Notes: a model not told the origin generated them from the sequence alone. Positions 9,582 to 19,861 are shown, counted from the stretch's first letter. The stretch is DNA of 64,000 nt from Streptomyces sp. NBC_00576 (GCF_036345175.1 NZ_CP107780.1:5518001-5582000); one strand, 5' to 3'. Program-made: numbers and translations.

Positions 9582-10855
9582 GGCAGCTCCACGGTGATGA
9601 CAGTCGGGCCCCCGGCGGGGCTGCGGCAGGAAAACGTGCCGTCGACGGACGCGACGCGCTTGGCGAGCCCGGCGAGCCCGGTGCCACCGCCGGCCGCCGC
9701 GAGATCCGCGCCGCCCGCGCCGTCGTCCGCAACGACCACCAGCAGTGTCTCCCCGATCCGCTCCACGGTCACGTCCGCCCGGGTCGCCTGGGCGTGTTTG
9801 ACCACGTTCGTCAGGGCTTCGGAGACCACGAAGTACGCGACGGCCTCGACCGTGGGTGAGGGGCGCTGCGGCAGGTCCACCGCCACGCGCACCGGGATCG
9901 GGAAGCGGGCGGCCACCCCGGACAGCGCGGCGTCGAGGCCGCGGTCCTCCAGGACGGCCGGATGCAGGCCGCGCACCAGGTTGTTCAGCTCGGCGATCGC
10001 CTCCTTCGCCTCGCGGTGCGCCTCGTCGATCACCTTGCGGGCATCCGCCGGCAGGTCGCCGAGGGTGGCCCTGGCCAGGCCCAGGTTGACGGCGAGTGAG
10101 ACGAGGCGCTGCTGCGCGCCGTCGTGCAGGTCGCGCTCGATCCGCCGCCGCTCGGCGTCGGCGGCGTCGAGCACACCGGCCCGGCTCTCGGCGAGGTCGG
10201 CGACCCGGCGGGCCAGCTTCTCAGTGCGGCTGGGGCCCAGCAGGACCTCGGCCGCACGGGTCTCCAGCCGCACCAGAGCGCCGGTCAGCCGGGGCCCGAG
10301 GAACAACAGGGCGAGGCCGCCGGCGGTGATGTACGCGGCCTGCGTGGTGTACCCGAGGTCGGTGACCCGCCACTGCGGGGGCAGCGCCCAGATCCACACG
10401 TAGATGGAGGCGGCCACGAGAGCGGCGGCCCAGACGGCGAGGACGGCGAGGTCCAGGACGGCGAGCAGTGGACCCGCCACGGCGTGGTAGCAGACCTGCC
10501 GCCACAAGGCCCGCGTGGTCAGCCGGCGCACCGCCGACTTCCAGTTGCGTCCCGGCCCGAGTACGGCGGGGCGCGGGAGGTCCTTGCCGACGAGCGCCCG
10601 GTAGCGCCGCCGCTGCCCGACGGTCAGCAGGGGTGTCACCACGAGCGTGAGCAGCACGGGCAGCGCCACGAGCGTGAGCAGCACGGGCAGCGGAGTCACG
10701 GCCGGCACCAACGCCGCCATCGTGCCGAGCAGCCAGAGCCACAGTGGCACCACGGCGAGGTGGAGCGGCAGGCCGGCGGCGACGAGCGCGGTCCGTTGTC
10801 CCGCCCTGCGGAACGGTCGGCCCAGCACCAGCTGCAGCCACGTCGTGAGTTGCAT
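9569..10855 (-). CDS. NarL-type sensor histidine kinase
   Basis: Membrane sensor kinase of 428 residues. Hydrophobic segments lie at about 24-80 and 125-190 with little extracellular sequence, as in DesK/NarX-like intramembrane sensors. The HisKA_3 dimerisation box is clear (RRIERDLHDGAQQR, phospho-His about 244), followed by an HATPase domain with the N box (EALTNVVKHA) and the G1 box (ADDGAGG). It pairs with the overlapping response regulator. The second membrane segment is encoded by a 27-base tandem duplication. What it senses is unknown. Confidence 0.93.
   Translation of the reverse strand: MQLTTWLQLVLGRPFRRAGQRTALVAAGLPLHLAVVPLWLWLLGTMAALVPAVTPLPVLLTLVALPVLLTLVVTPLLTVGQRRRYRALVGKDLPRPAVLGPGRNWKSAVRRLTTRALWRQVCYHAVAGPLLAVLDLAVLAVWAAALVAASIYVWIWALPPQWRVTDLGYTTQAAYITAGGLALLFLGPRLTGALVRLETRAAEVLLGPSRTEKLARRVADLAESRAGVLDAADAERRRIERDLHDGAQQRLVSLAVNLGLARATLGDLPADARKVIDEAHREAKEAIAELNNLVRGLHPAVLEDRGLDAALSGVAARFPIPVRVAVDLPQRPSPTVEAVAYFVVSEALTNVVKHAQATRADVTVERIGETLLVVVADDGAGGADLAAAGGGTGLAGLAKRVASVDGTFSCRSPAGGPTVITVELPCAP
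10640..10692. repeat. 27-base in-frame tandem duplication in the kinase
   Basis: The unit starting cacgagcgtgagcagcacgg is present twice without a mismatch over about 26 bases. On the minus strand it encodes the repeated segment LPVLLTLVALPVLLTLV in the kinase membrane domain. It keeps the reading frame and lengthens a hydrophobic stretch by nine residues. Confidence 0.85.
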
Positions 10856-11026
10856 GCGTCAAACGGTAAAGCCGCAGGCCATCCCCGTGCCATGACGCTC
10901 CCGCCCGGTTCGGGGGTGCACTTATCTCCACCCCGGGTCGGAACCCTGCGTGACTGACGGCGCCCTGGTGTGCGGCGGAGGGTGGAGCACATGAAGGGGA
11001 GAGCCGGCGGGGAGCGGGAGAAGACG

Positions 11027-11506
11027 ATGCGTCAACTGGTTTTGTGCAATGACGAAGTGGCCGGTGCCGAGGGCTCCGACCGCGCCGAGGTCATCCCGCT
11101 CCACGAAGAGGCGGAGGAGCCGCGCCCGGCGCGGGGCATGCGGCGGGCCGGGTGGCTGCTGGTCGCCTGCGGGCTCGCCCTGCTGCCGTGGCTGTACGTG
11201 CTGGCCACCGGCCTGCCGGCCACCGCGACCGCGGCGCACTGGCCGGTCGCCTGGGTCGGGCTCGACGCGCTGGAGGCGCTCGGCCTGATCGCCACCGGCC
11301 TCCTCGCCGCCCGCGGCGACCGGCGGCACGCCCTGGCAGCCGCCGCGACCGCGGCGCTGCTTGTGGTGGACGCCTGGTTCGACACCACGACCGCGGCCCC
11401 GGGCGGCGACTTCGCCACCGCGGTCGCCATGGCGCTCGGCGCCGAGCTGCCGCTCGCCGCGCTGTGCGGCCGGCTGGCGCTGCGGACGCTGAGCCGGCCC
11501 GCGTGA
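11027..11506 (+). CDS. Small four-helix membrane protein
   Basis: 159 residues from the ATG at 11027, behind a GGAGCGGGAG purine run; in-frame ATGs at 10970 and 10991 are also possible. A charged N terminus of about 35 residues is followed by four hydrophobic segments (about 40-58, 70-85, 96-112 and 125-142). It is divergent from the sensor kinase with about 170 bases between them, so it may be regulated by that two-component system. I do not recognise a function. Confidence 0.7.
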   Translation: MRQLVLCNDEVAGAEGSDRAEVIPLHEEAEEPRPARGMRRAGWLLVACGLALLPWLYVLATGLPATATAAHWPVAWVGLDALEALGLIATGLLAARGDRRHALAAAATAALLVVDAWFDTTTAAPGGDFATAVAMALGAELPLAALCGRLALRTLSRPA

Positions 11507-11604
11507 CGCCGACCGCCCGACTGCGTACCACGGACCGAATCGATCCACCGGAGAACACCCATGCACCGCATCACCACCGCCCCCGTCGCCCCGATCCCGG
11601 CGCG

Positions 11605-11822
11605 GGCGCCGCGTTGGCCGCCGCCTGGTGGCTGGGCGACACAGCGCCCTATCCGTACGCCCAACGCGGCCTGCTCGACGTGCCGTTGCCGTTCCTGACT
11701 GCCGGCAGGATGGACGCCGTACTGTGGCCGCGACCGGGGGAGCGGATGCTGGAGATCGGCCCGGGGACCGGCCTGCAGTCGCTGCACGTCGCCCCGCAGC
11801 TCGGGCCGGAGGGACAGCTCGA
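11605..11822 (+). pseudogene. Truncated SAM-dependent methyltransferase
   Basis: A stretch of about 72 residues reads AAWWLGDTAPYPYAQRGLLD and continues to the class I methyltransferase motif I (MLEIGPGTGLQSLHVAPQLG). It stops abruptly at GQLDVL, where the sequence becomes transposase. The N terminus is also damaged, since the in-frame ATG region upstream (about 11561) is in another frame. What remains includes the SAM-binding glycine motif but lacks the rest of the fold, so it cannot be active. Confidence 0.75.
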
Positions 11823-12320
11823 TGTGCTCGTCCTGCGCGAGGCAGATCCCGAGTTCGTCCTGCTGGACGGTACGCTCGCCGAGTGCGACAGGGTCGGCGA
11901 CAGTCGGGCTGACTACTCGGCCAAGCACCGCCGCCACGGGGTGAACGTGCAGGTGGTCACCGATCCGGACGGCCGGCTGCTGTGGCTCTCACCCGCGCTG
12001 CCGGGCCGAGCCCACGACCTGACCGCCGCCCGCACCCACAAGATCATCTGCATCTGCGAGCGGCAGGGCGTCCCCATCATGGCCGATCTCGCCTACCGGG
12101 CGCCGGCCCCTGGCTGACCACCGGCATCAAGCGCAGGCCCCTGCAGGAACTCACCCCCACCGAAAAGACCCTCAACGAGGCGCTGGCCGCGGCGCGGGCA
12201 CCGGTCGAACGCGGCGTCGCACGGCTGAAGTCCTGGCGGATCTTCCGCAGATCCCGATGCAGCCCCAACCGCATGACGTCAATCGCCAAAGCCGTCCTCA
12301 CCCTGGAGCGGCAACGCTGA
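11823..12320 (+). pseudogene. IS5-family transposase remnant
   Basis: The C-terminal half of an IS5-type DDE transposase follows the methyltransferase fragment in the same frame (FVLLDGTLAECDR, then SAKHRRHGVNVQVVTDPDG). A one-base shift near 12100 moves the rest into another frame, where it continues TGIKRRPLQELTPTEKTLNEA and ends ERGVARLKSWRIFRR ... LTLERQR. The first catalytic Asp (LLDGT) and the glutamate helix (ERGVARLKSW) are visible. The 5' third and both terminal inverted repeats are missing or unrecognisable. The hydrolase 3' half begins only a few bases after it. Confidence 0.8.
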
Positions 12321-12326
12321 AGAAGC

Positions 12327-12518
12327 TCACTGTTCATCGGCAGCTCGATGGACGCATCCACCACCTGGCTGGCCGACGCGATCAGCGCCCACAGGGTCAC
12401 CCTCCCCGCCCTCACCGGCTCCCACATCCTCGAAGGCTGCGGCCACTGGATCCAGCAGGAACGTCCAGAGGAGACCAACGCGCTCCTGACCGGGTGGCTC
12501 AATTCCCTTTCCAAGTAA
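12327..12518 (+). pseudogene. Epoxide hydrolase 3' half (catalytic His segment)
   Basis: About 63 codons without a start read LFIGSSMDASTTWLADAISA, then LTGSHILEGCGHWIQQERPE, and end LLTGWLNSLSK before TAA. This is the C terminus of the family whose N-terminal part is at 8109-8862, including the catalytic His of GCGHW. It is orphaned from its 5' half by about 3.46 kb. Whether both halves came from one gene or from two paralogues cannot be decided without an intact relative. Confidence 0.82.
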
Positions 12519-12708
12519 GGGAATTCAGCGTCTATTGCAGCTGCCCGCCTTACGTCTGCTTCCTCTCCTCACTGTCGAACAGCCTCTACTCAGGCCCGAG
12601 TTGAGTACGTGCGCTCATACCCGGTGGCTGTTGCGCGGCCAGGATGGGTGCAACGGCGCAGCCAAGCGCGCCGGGTTGATCCTGCTGAGTCTGTTGGGGG
12701 AATTTCTC

Positions 12709-13161
12709 ATGGCGCGTCGTACCGTTCTGGCCGTGGCTGCTGGTGTCGTCGTTCTCGGAGGTGCCGGAGCCTTCGCTCTCGCCTACGCCGGGGAGCAGCC
12801 TCCCTCGGTGGCGCACAGCGCCGCCCGCTACGCGGCCCCCGTCGGTGAGCGCGACGGCTCGTTGACCTTCACCACTGACGTCACGGCGTCCTCCGGTGTC
12901 AAGGACCTGAAGGTGCTGGCCTGGCCGGCGAACTCGTCCTTCGCCAAGAAGGGGCTGACCGCCAAGGACATGGCCTCCGTGGAGTCGGCCGTGTGCAAGC
13001 CGTCCGGTGGGGACACGGCGCGCTGCACCTACACCGTCAAGGTCACCGGTGTCGACGCCGAGGCGTCCCCGCGCGGTGTGTGGCACGTCGCTGTCCTGGC
13101 CACCGCCAAGGACGGCGAGACGAAGCTGGTCACCAAGGCCGCGGACTTCACCGTGGCGTGA
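12709..13161 (+). CDS. Secreted DUF5707-type protein
   Basis: 150 residues from the ATG at 12709, behind a GTTGGGGGAA site. It has a signal peptide (ARR, hydrophobic stretch 5-25, cut near AYAGEQ) followed by a beta-rich domain with two cysteines about 15 residues apart (VCKPSGG ... RCTYTV) that could form a disulfide. It resembles the small Streptomyces secreted family called DUF5707, of unknown function. The 190 bases upstream should hold its promoter. Confidence 0.72.
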   Translation: MARRTVLAVAAGVVVLGGAGAFALAYAGEQPPSVAHSAARYAAPVGERDGSLTFTTDVTASSGVKDLKVLAWPANSSFAKKGLTAKDMASVESAVCKPSGGDTARCTYTVKVTGVDAEASPRGVWHVAVLATAKDGETKLVTKAADFTVA

Positions 13162-13270
13162 TCCGCATGTGCACACGTACATGTGATCGTGGCGGATGCG
13201 CGGTGGGCGCCGGGTGCGCCCTCCGCCCCGGCTCTCCCCGGTCTCCGGGGCTGACGGAAGGCAGGCCGTG

Positions 13271-13501
13271 ATGGCGGCGAACGAGCCGTGGCGGATGTCG
13301 GTCGACGGTGAGGAGTTCGAGGTCAGCCAGCCGGACGGCAAGCCGGGCAGCTACCACTTCACCTGGCTGACCGGGCCCGACCCCCAGTACGGGTTCGGGT
13401 TCAGCACCCACCCTCCGGTGCAGGCCGGCAGGGCCGATCTCGAGGAGTCCATCCGTGACTTCCTCTCGCAGGTCGACCCTGACACCGGACACATCGAATG
13501 A
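13271..13501 (+). CDS. Small hypothetical protein
   Basis: 76 residues from the ATG at 13271. It is acidic, rich in aromatic residues (PWRMSVDGEEFEV, YHFTWLTGPDPQYGFGF), and has no signal or membrane segment. Similar short proteins occur in Streptomyces, but I cannot name a function. It lies 110 bases after the DUF5707 gene on the same strand. Confidence 0.6.
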   Translation: MAANEPWRMSVDGEEFEVSQPDGKPGSYHFTWLTGPDPQYGFGFSTHPPVQAGRADLEESIRDFLSQVDPDTGHIE

Positions 13502-13553
13502 CCAGTGCACGCCCGATCCCCTGAATCCCCAGCGTCGTCGTACTCGTGCGTCG

Positions 13554-13640
13554 ATGCCGTTGGAGGTGAGGTACGTGGACGGCTGCGGCCACTGGATCCA
13601 GCAGAACCCGCAGGAACTCGGTGAGCTGCCTGCCGGCCTC
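13554..13640 (+). pseudogene. Second epoxide-hydrolase tail fragment
   Basis: About 27 codons read PLEVRYVDGCGHWIQQNPQELGEL, the same GCGHWIQQ histidine motif as at 12400-12460 but with a different flanking sequence. It is therefore a remnant of a related, not identical, hydrolase gene. There is no upstream body and no proper end. Confidence 0.6.
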
Positions 13641-13689
13641 GAACCTCGCTGTGGCCAGGCCAGGCCAGGCCCCGCAGGTGGTCGATCGC

Positions 13690-13775
13690 CTACTGCGGCT
13701 GCGGCTGCTTCGCGATCTGGATCAGGTTGCCGCAGGTGTCGTCGAAGACGGCGGTGGGGAATCCAGTCCGGCGTC
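13690..13775 (-). pseudogene. Glyoxalase/VOC-family C-terminal fragment
   Basis: Read on the minus strand, about 22 codons give TAVFDDTCGNLIQIAKQPQPQ and a TAG at 13690. This is the usual ending of vicinal-oxygen-chelate proteins, with DTCGNLIQI in the position of the metal-ligand strand. Homology stops just upstream. It is one of several gene tails packed between 11.6 and 13.8 kb. Confidence 0.55.
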
Positions 13776-13816
13776 CACCTGAGCAATCGTCTCAAGTCCC
13801 CGTCTGGGCAACGGAG

Positions 13817-14707
13817 TCAGCCGTCCCGCAGTACCCGCAGAAACCCCTCGTCCGCCGCCGCAACCCACCCCCGAGGCCCCGCCGCCCGCAACACGACATC
13901 GAGCACTCTCTCCACCCGCGCCCCGTAACTGTGCGAGAACCACGGCATGTTGGCCTCCACCACCGCCCACCGCTCGCGCCCTCCCCGGTCGGGATCCTGG
14001 ACGAGGCCGACGTCGACGGTGACCGCGCTCGGGAGGGAGTGCCCCTCGGCGGCGAGGAGTTGATCCGCGAACCGGAGGACCTCCGACTCCCGCCCGTCCC
14101 CGTCGAGCGGCGCCGGATCGAGCCGCCCGTACACCGCGTACCGGCTCCCGGTCACCACCCGCCCGTCGAGTACGAACAGGCGGTACTCGACCGCGAAGGT
14201 GACGATGTCCGACACCAGCACCGCTGTGTCCGGGCCCACGTCCTTCCCCGTACGGGGAAGCCGCGAACCGTCGGCGTACACCGCCGCCGGGAACGACTTG
14301 GCGCTCGGCGGCTTGACGAACACCGGGCGCCCGACCTGCCACGCTTCCGCGAGGGTCGTCAGTTGCACGCGCCGTCCCGTGAACTCCTCCGGCAGTTCGG
14401 CGAGCCAGCCGTCGGACGGTTCCAGCAACCCCAGGTCGAGGACACCGGCGATCCGGACGTCGTACGCGAGCGGGCCCCCGTACCAATACACCGCCCGGTC
14501 TCCTGGACGGGCCGGTCCCGCCCGGTACCCCGAACCGGACAGCCCCGGCCGGTCCCCCGAACCGGCCAGCCCCGTCAAGGCCGACGCCGAGTCCAGCGAC
14601 CGCACTTCCATCCCCCGCCCGGCCGCCGCCTCCGCGAGCAGCGCCGACGTACTGGTCCGCTGCCCCGAGGTCAGGAACACCGACCCCGGCCCACCATCGC
14701 CGCCCAC
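13817..14707 (-). CDS. ATP-grasp domain protein (R2K_3/DUF4343-like)
   Basis: 296 residues. The pattern PVFVKPPSAKSFPAAVY, VSDIVTFAVEYRLFVLDGRVV and WAVVEANMPWFSHSYG fits an ATP-grasp ligase core: a lysine strand, a glutamate strand and a metal-binding E-x-N loop. It most resembles the short R2K clade with an N-terminal region lacking catalytic motifs. The substrate is unknown; such enzymes join a carboxylate to an amine using ATP. It lies 26 bases downstream of the isochorismatase gene on the same strand, so the three minus-strand genes up to rutA may be one operon. Confidence 0.7.
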   Translation of the reverse strand: MGGDGGPGSVFLTSGQRTSTSALLAEAAAGRGMEVRSLDSASALTGLAGSGDRPGLSGSGYRAGPARPGDRAVYWYGGPLAYDVRIAGVLDLGLLEPSDGWLAELPEEFTGRRVQLTTLAEAWQVGRPVFVKPPSAKSFPAAVYADGSRLPRTGKDVGPDTAVLVSDIVTFAVEYRLFVLDGRVVTGSRYAVYGRLDPAPLDGDGRESEVLRFADQLLAAEGHSLPSAVTVDVGLVQDPDRGGRERWAVVEANMPWFSHSYGARVERVLDVVLRAAGPRGWVAAADEGFLRVLRDG

Positions 14708-14732
14708 GACCAGCCCCCTCCCGTGTCCCCTG

Positions 14733-15418
14733 TCAGATCCCGCCCGGGGACAGGTACTCGGTCACCCGACCCGCGCCCCAAACCTCACCGATCTTGTGCC
14801 GGATGTCGAACAGATTCGCCGCGTGGACCCCCGCGTCCCGGTCCCCCACCGCCTCCTCCACCACCACCGGAACGAACCCGTGCTGCATGGCGTCGAGCGC
14901 CGTCGCCCGTACACAGCCGCTGGTCGTCAGGCCGGCGATGAGGAGGGTGTCGATGCCGCTCGAAGTCAGATAGGCGGACAAGGCCGTGCCGAAGAAGGCG
15001 CTCGGGTACTGCTTCGTCACCGTCAACTCCGCGTCCCTCGGCGCCAGTCCCTCGATGAAGTCGCCGTACGGGCTGCCCTCAACGAACGCCCGCAGGCTCG
15101 GCACCTTGCGGTAGAAGACGCCTCCGTCGCTGCCGTCGGGGCGCAGTACCACGCGCGTCACGATCACCGGGATACCGGCCCGGCGGGCGACGGACAGCAG
15201 TTCTCGCATCGCCTCGACGGCTTCCTCCGCACCCGCCCCCGCGTAGAGGGGGCAGGCAGGATCGACGTACGCCCGGGCCGGGTCCACGAGGAGGAGGGCG
15301 GGGGAGGCGCCAGGGGTCAACTGTCCACCCAGACCGGCGCGTTCGTAATCCTCCTCCGGATTCATCTCCGGATTATCCTGCTCCGGATCCCCCTCCCTGG
15401 CCCTGCCGTCGGCCGGGC

Positions 15419-15422
<4 letters not shown>
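14733..15422 (-). CDS. Isochorismatase-type cysteine hydrolase
   Basis: 229 residues from the GTG at 15422, which overlaps the rutA stop (GTGA); an internal ATG at 15365 is the alternative. The catalytic triad is visible as Asp in LLLVDPARAYVDP, Lys in VTKQYPSAFFGT and Cys in TTSGCVRATALDAM. TTSGCVRATA is typical of the N-carbamoylsarcosine amidase branch. Next to RutA it could take the place of RutB, the ureidoacrylate amidohydrolase of the Rut pyrimidine pathway; that is inferred from position and family. Confidence 0.85.
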
Positions 15423-16501
<1,079 letters not shown>

Positions 16502-16747
16502 GCCACTCCTTGGAGAGATCCTCTGGACGGACCCTCAGATGTGAAGTCCTCGACAGTCAGTTACGTTCAAATCTCAACTGTCCTTCAATCGCACGCTACA
16601 TGGCCCCGATGACGGCAAAATGTCACACAACCTGCCCTGGAACCACGTGCGTTGATGCCATCAGAGCTGGTGAAGGTGGACAGAGGTGGACGTGAGTTTC
16701 CTGCAAAGTCTCGCTTGAGGTGCCATTCGAACGGTAAAACTTCAAGT

Positions 16748-19711
16748 ATGAACGCACGGCTGGCACTGCTCGGCTCGGTGGACACCGGTGTCGCTGAGAG
16801 CGAGGTCTTCCGGCTGGCTCTCCAGCACTCGGTGGCCGAGCTGGGCGCGCTTGGGGGAACGATTCACCTGCGCGGCCCGATGTCGGCCCTGCGCCTGGTT
16901 TCGGCCACCGGTCTGCCCACGGCTCTCACCGGCCCCTGGGAGATCATCGACCAGGAGGGCCCGCTGGCCCCCGCCCGCGCCCTGCACGAGGGCGACCACG
17001 CGGGCAGGGGGGTGTGGATACCCGGGGTGGCGGCCGACCGCGTCGACCCCACCGTTCCCATCTGCCCGTCGAGCGCGCCCATCCCCGGCAGCGGACTCGC
17101 CGCCGTGCCCGTCATCCGCGACGAACGCAGCATCGGCGCCCTCACCGTCATCACCGGTGACCACGGTGAACCCACGCCCAGCCACTGGAAGTTCCTGCGA
17201 GCGGTCGTCGCCTGGACCGAGGAACGCATGGTCCAGGCGCCCCTGCCGGCCGGTCCCGTGCACTCGGAGATGAGCGGCGACCGGCTCCGCCAGGCACTGA
17301 AGGAGGTGCGGGTCGGGTCGTGGGACTGGCATATCGCCAACGGTGAACTGATCTGGGACGAAGCCGCGATGGAGCTGTACGGCACCCGTCCCGAGGAGTA
17401 CACCGCCCGCGTCGAGAACTGGATGCGCTGCGTCCACCCCGATGACCTGGGACCGACCCTGGCCCTCGTCGACCAGGCGATCCGCGGCCACTCGGTGTTC
17501 GAGGCCGAGTACCGCGTACGGGCCTTCGACGGCACGTACGGCTGGCACCAGGCGCGCGGCCGGGCGACGTACGACGAGCACGGCGAGCCCCTGCGGATGA
17601 TCGGCATGGGCTGGGACAGCAACGAGTCGCGGACCGCCCGGGACGCGCTCAGCCGCGCCCTGCGGCACATGAGCGACGGGTTCCTCGCGGTCGACGACAG
17701 CTGGCGGGTCACCTTCGCCAACCTGGAGGCCGAACGCACCCTCGGCCTCTCCGAGGCGGAGCTGTTCGGGCGGGTGCTGTGGGACCTGCCGACCGTGCGG
17801 GAGCTGCCCGATCTGGAGAGGCGCTGCCGGAAGGCCGCCGCCGAGGACAAGTCGGTCGGCTTCGACATACGCGTGCCCGGCACCGGACGCCGCTACCACC
17901 TGCGGCTGGTGCCGGGCCCCGACGGCCGCACCCTCTACCTCCAGGACGTCACCGAGAAGCGCCGGCACGAGGAGGAACGACGGGCCGACGAGTACGCCGC
18001 GTCCGAACGAGCCGCCCGTATCGCGGAGTTGACGGCCGCGCTCGCCAAGGCGACGACCTCGCGGGACGTCGTCGACGCGGTCGCCCGGCGCGTACTGCCG
18101 CCGTTCGCCGCCGCCGGCCTCATCGTCCAGACCATCGAGGACGACCGCCTGCGCAACGTCGGAGCCATCGGCTACCAGGACGACTTCCTCAGCCAGATCA
18201 GCGACGCCCCACTGACGCCCGGCTGGCCCAGCTGCGACGTGATCATCACCGAGACCCCCGCGTTCTTCGCGTCCGCGGAGGAGTTCGCCGCCCACTATCC
18301 CGCGCTCGCCGACCTGCCCGGGCGCAGCGGCAAACAGGCCTGGGCGTTCCTGCCGCTGACCGCCTCCGGCAACACCTTCGGCGTCTGCTCGGTCAGCTTC
18401 GACCGCCCGCGTGGTTTCACCGACGAGGAACGCACCCTCCTCACCACGATCAGCGCCCTCGTCGCCCAGGCCCTGGCCCGGGCCCGCCTCTACGACGACG
18501 AGCGCAGCCGCTCCCGCGAACTCCAACGCGCTCTGCTGCCGAGCGAGTTGCCCGACCTGCCCGCCTGCACGGCCGCCGCCCGCTACCTTCCCGCCGCCGA
18601 GGGCGTGGACGTCGGCGGCGACTGGTACGACATCATCCCGCTCTCGGGCGGCCAGGTCGCCCTCGTCGTCGGCGACGTCATGGGCCACGGCCTGCCCCAG
18701 GCGGCCACCATGGGACGGCTGCGCACCGCCGTCCATACCCTCGCCGACCTCGAACTGCCCCCCGACGAGATCATGAGCCACCTCAACGACATCGTCGGCA
18801 ACATGGGCGAGGAGTCGTACGTCACCTGCCTGTACGCCCTCTACGACTCCATCACCCAGACCTGCTCCATCACCCGCGCCGGCCATCCCCCGCCGGCGGT
18901 CGTCCACCCCGACGGCACCGTGTACTTCCCGGCCCTCACTGCCGACCCGCCCCTCGGCGCGGCCGAACCCCCTTTCGAGACCGTCGAGTTGAAGGTTCCC
19001 GAGGGCAGCCTGCTGGTGCTGTACACGGACGGACTGGTCGAGTCGTCGAAGCGGGAGATCGACGAAGGCATGGGTCAACTGGCCCGCCTGTTAAGGGGTG
19101 TGTACGAGGCCGGAGCGGAAGGGGACCTCGAAGGCATCTGCGACACGATCACCGCGGGACTGCTCCCCGCCGAGCAGCCGAGCGCGGACGACGCGGCCCT
19201 CCTCGTCGCCCGTCTGCACGCCCTCACCGGAGACCGGGTCGCCTCCTGGCCGCTGCCCGAGGACCCGAGGGCGGCCGGTCAGGCCCGCCGCCATGTCCGC
19301 GAACAGCTCTCCGCCTGGGGCCTGGACGACCTCACGCCCACCACGGAACTCCTGGCCAGCGAGCTTGTCGGCAACGTCGTACGGCACGCCAAGGGTCCCG
19401 TCCAACTCCGCCTGCTGCACGGCGCAGAGCTGATCTGCGAGGTCTTCGACGGCAGCCTGACGATGCCGCGTATCCGCCGGGCGACGGAGACGGACGAGGG
19501 CGGTCGGGGGCTGCAGCTGATCACCGCGCTCTCGCAGCGGTGGGGGACGCGTTACACGCCTACCGGCAAGTGCATCTGGACGGAGCAGGCGTTGCATCCT
19601 CCGGAGGGTGGGCGGGGGGATGGGCCGGAGGATGCGCTGGAGTTGATGTTCATGAACTCCGGGGAGTTCGAGGACATCGCTGAGTTGCGGGGGCTTGGGG
19701 ATCTGAACTGA
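16748..19711 (+). CDS. Multi-sensor SpoIIE phosphatase with kinase-like ATPase domain
   Basis: 987 residues from the ATG at 16748; 32 in-frame codons upstream look non-coding. Order: a GAF-like sensor (1-150), a PAS_3-type PAS (about 175-300, VGSWDWHIANGELIWDEA ... VHPDDL), a second PAS (300-410), a GAF (430-590), a PP2C/SpoIIE serine phosphatase (about 600-830, GGDWYDIIPL and VGDVMGHG as metal sites), and an RsbW/HATPase_c_2 domain at the C terminus (ELVGNVVRHAKGP). It should control a sigma factor through an anti-anti-sigma partner, and carries both phosphatase and anti-sigma-like kinase modules. No partner is encoded nearby. It is divergent from rutA across 246 bases. Confidence 0.9.
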   Translation: MNARLALLGSVDTGVAESEVFRLALQHSVAELGALGGTIHLRGPMSALRLVSATGLPTALTGPWEIIDQEGPLAPARALHEGDHAGRGVWIPGVAADRVDPTVPICPSSAPIPGSGLAAVPVIRDERSIGALTVITGDHGEPTPSHWKFLRAVVAWTEERMVQAPLPAGPVHSEMSGDRLRQALKEVRVGSWDWHIANGELIWDEAAMELYGTRPEEYTARVENWMRCVHPDDLGPTLALVDQAIRGHSVFEAEYRVRAFDGTYGWHQARGRATYDEHGEPLRMIGMGWDSNESRTARDALSRALRHMSDGFLAVDDSWRVTFANLEAERTLGLSEAELFGRVLWDLPTVRELPDLERRCRKAAAEDKSVGFDIRVPGTGRRYHLRLVPGPDGRTLYLQDVTEKRRHEEERRADEYAASERAARIAELTAALAKATTSRDVVDAVARRVLPPFAAAGLIVQTIEDDRLRNVGAIGYQDDFLSQISDAPLTPGWPSCDVIITETPAFFASAEEFAAHYPALADLPGRSGKQAWAFLPLTASGNTFGVCSVSFDRPRGFTDEERTLLTTISALVAQALARARLYDDERSRSRELQRALLPSELPDLPACTAAARYLPAAEGVDVGGDWYDIIPLSGGQVALVVGDVMGHGLPQAATMGRLRTAVHTLADLELPPDEIMSHLNDIVGNMGEESYVTCLYALYDSITQTCSITRAGHPPPAVVHPDGTVYFPALTADPPLGAAEPPFETVELKVPEGSLLVLYTDGLVESSKREIDEGMGQLARLLRGVYEAGAEGDLEGICDTITAGLLPAEQPSADDAALLVARLHALTGDRVASWPLPEDPRAAGQARRHVREQLSAWGLDDLTPTTELLASELVGNVVRHAKGPVQLRLLHGAELICEVFDGSLTMPRIRRATETDEGGRGLQLITALSQRWGTRYTPTGKCIWTEQALHPPEGGRGDGPEDALELMFMNSGEFEDIAELRGLGDLN

Positions 19712-19740
19712 GCTCGCTTGTCCGGTAGTTGGGTCTCTGC

Positions 19741-19850
19741 GGGGCGGTGGGGGCTGATCGCGCAGTTCCCCGCGCCCCTGAAGCCGGTGGGGGCCGGTCG
19801 CGGCCATGCTGCGGAGCCGCAGATGTCGCGGCCCCGCGCCCCTGAAACAC
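19741..19850. repeat. Two copies of a GC-rich Streptomyces intergenic repeat
   Basis: cgcagttccccgcgcccctg at 19760-19779 is followed by a second, degenerate copy (gcggccccgcgcccctgaaa) near 19828-19848. The first sequence is a short motif often seen between genes in Streptomyces genomes. The copies lie between two convergent genes, where they may help end transcription from either side. Confidence 0.5.
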
Positions 19851-19861
19851 TGGAGTGTGCC

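Noticed and set aside
8931..10855. Two-component system as part of a known transposon
   Set aside because: The genes are intact and of ordinary Streptomyces type; no element ends could be found around them, so I only note that they lie between the hydrolase halves.
16742..19078. 778-codon minus-strand open frame opposite the SpoIIE gene
   Set aside because: Shadow of a high-GC gene with no ribosome site or domain.
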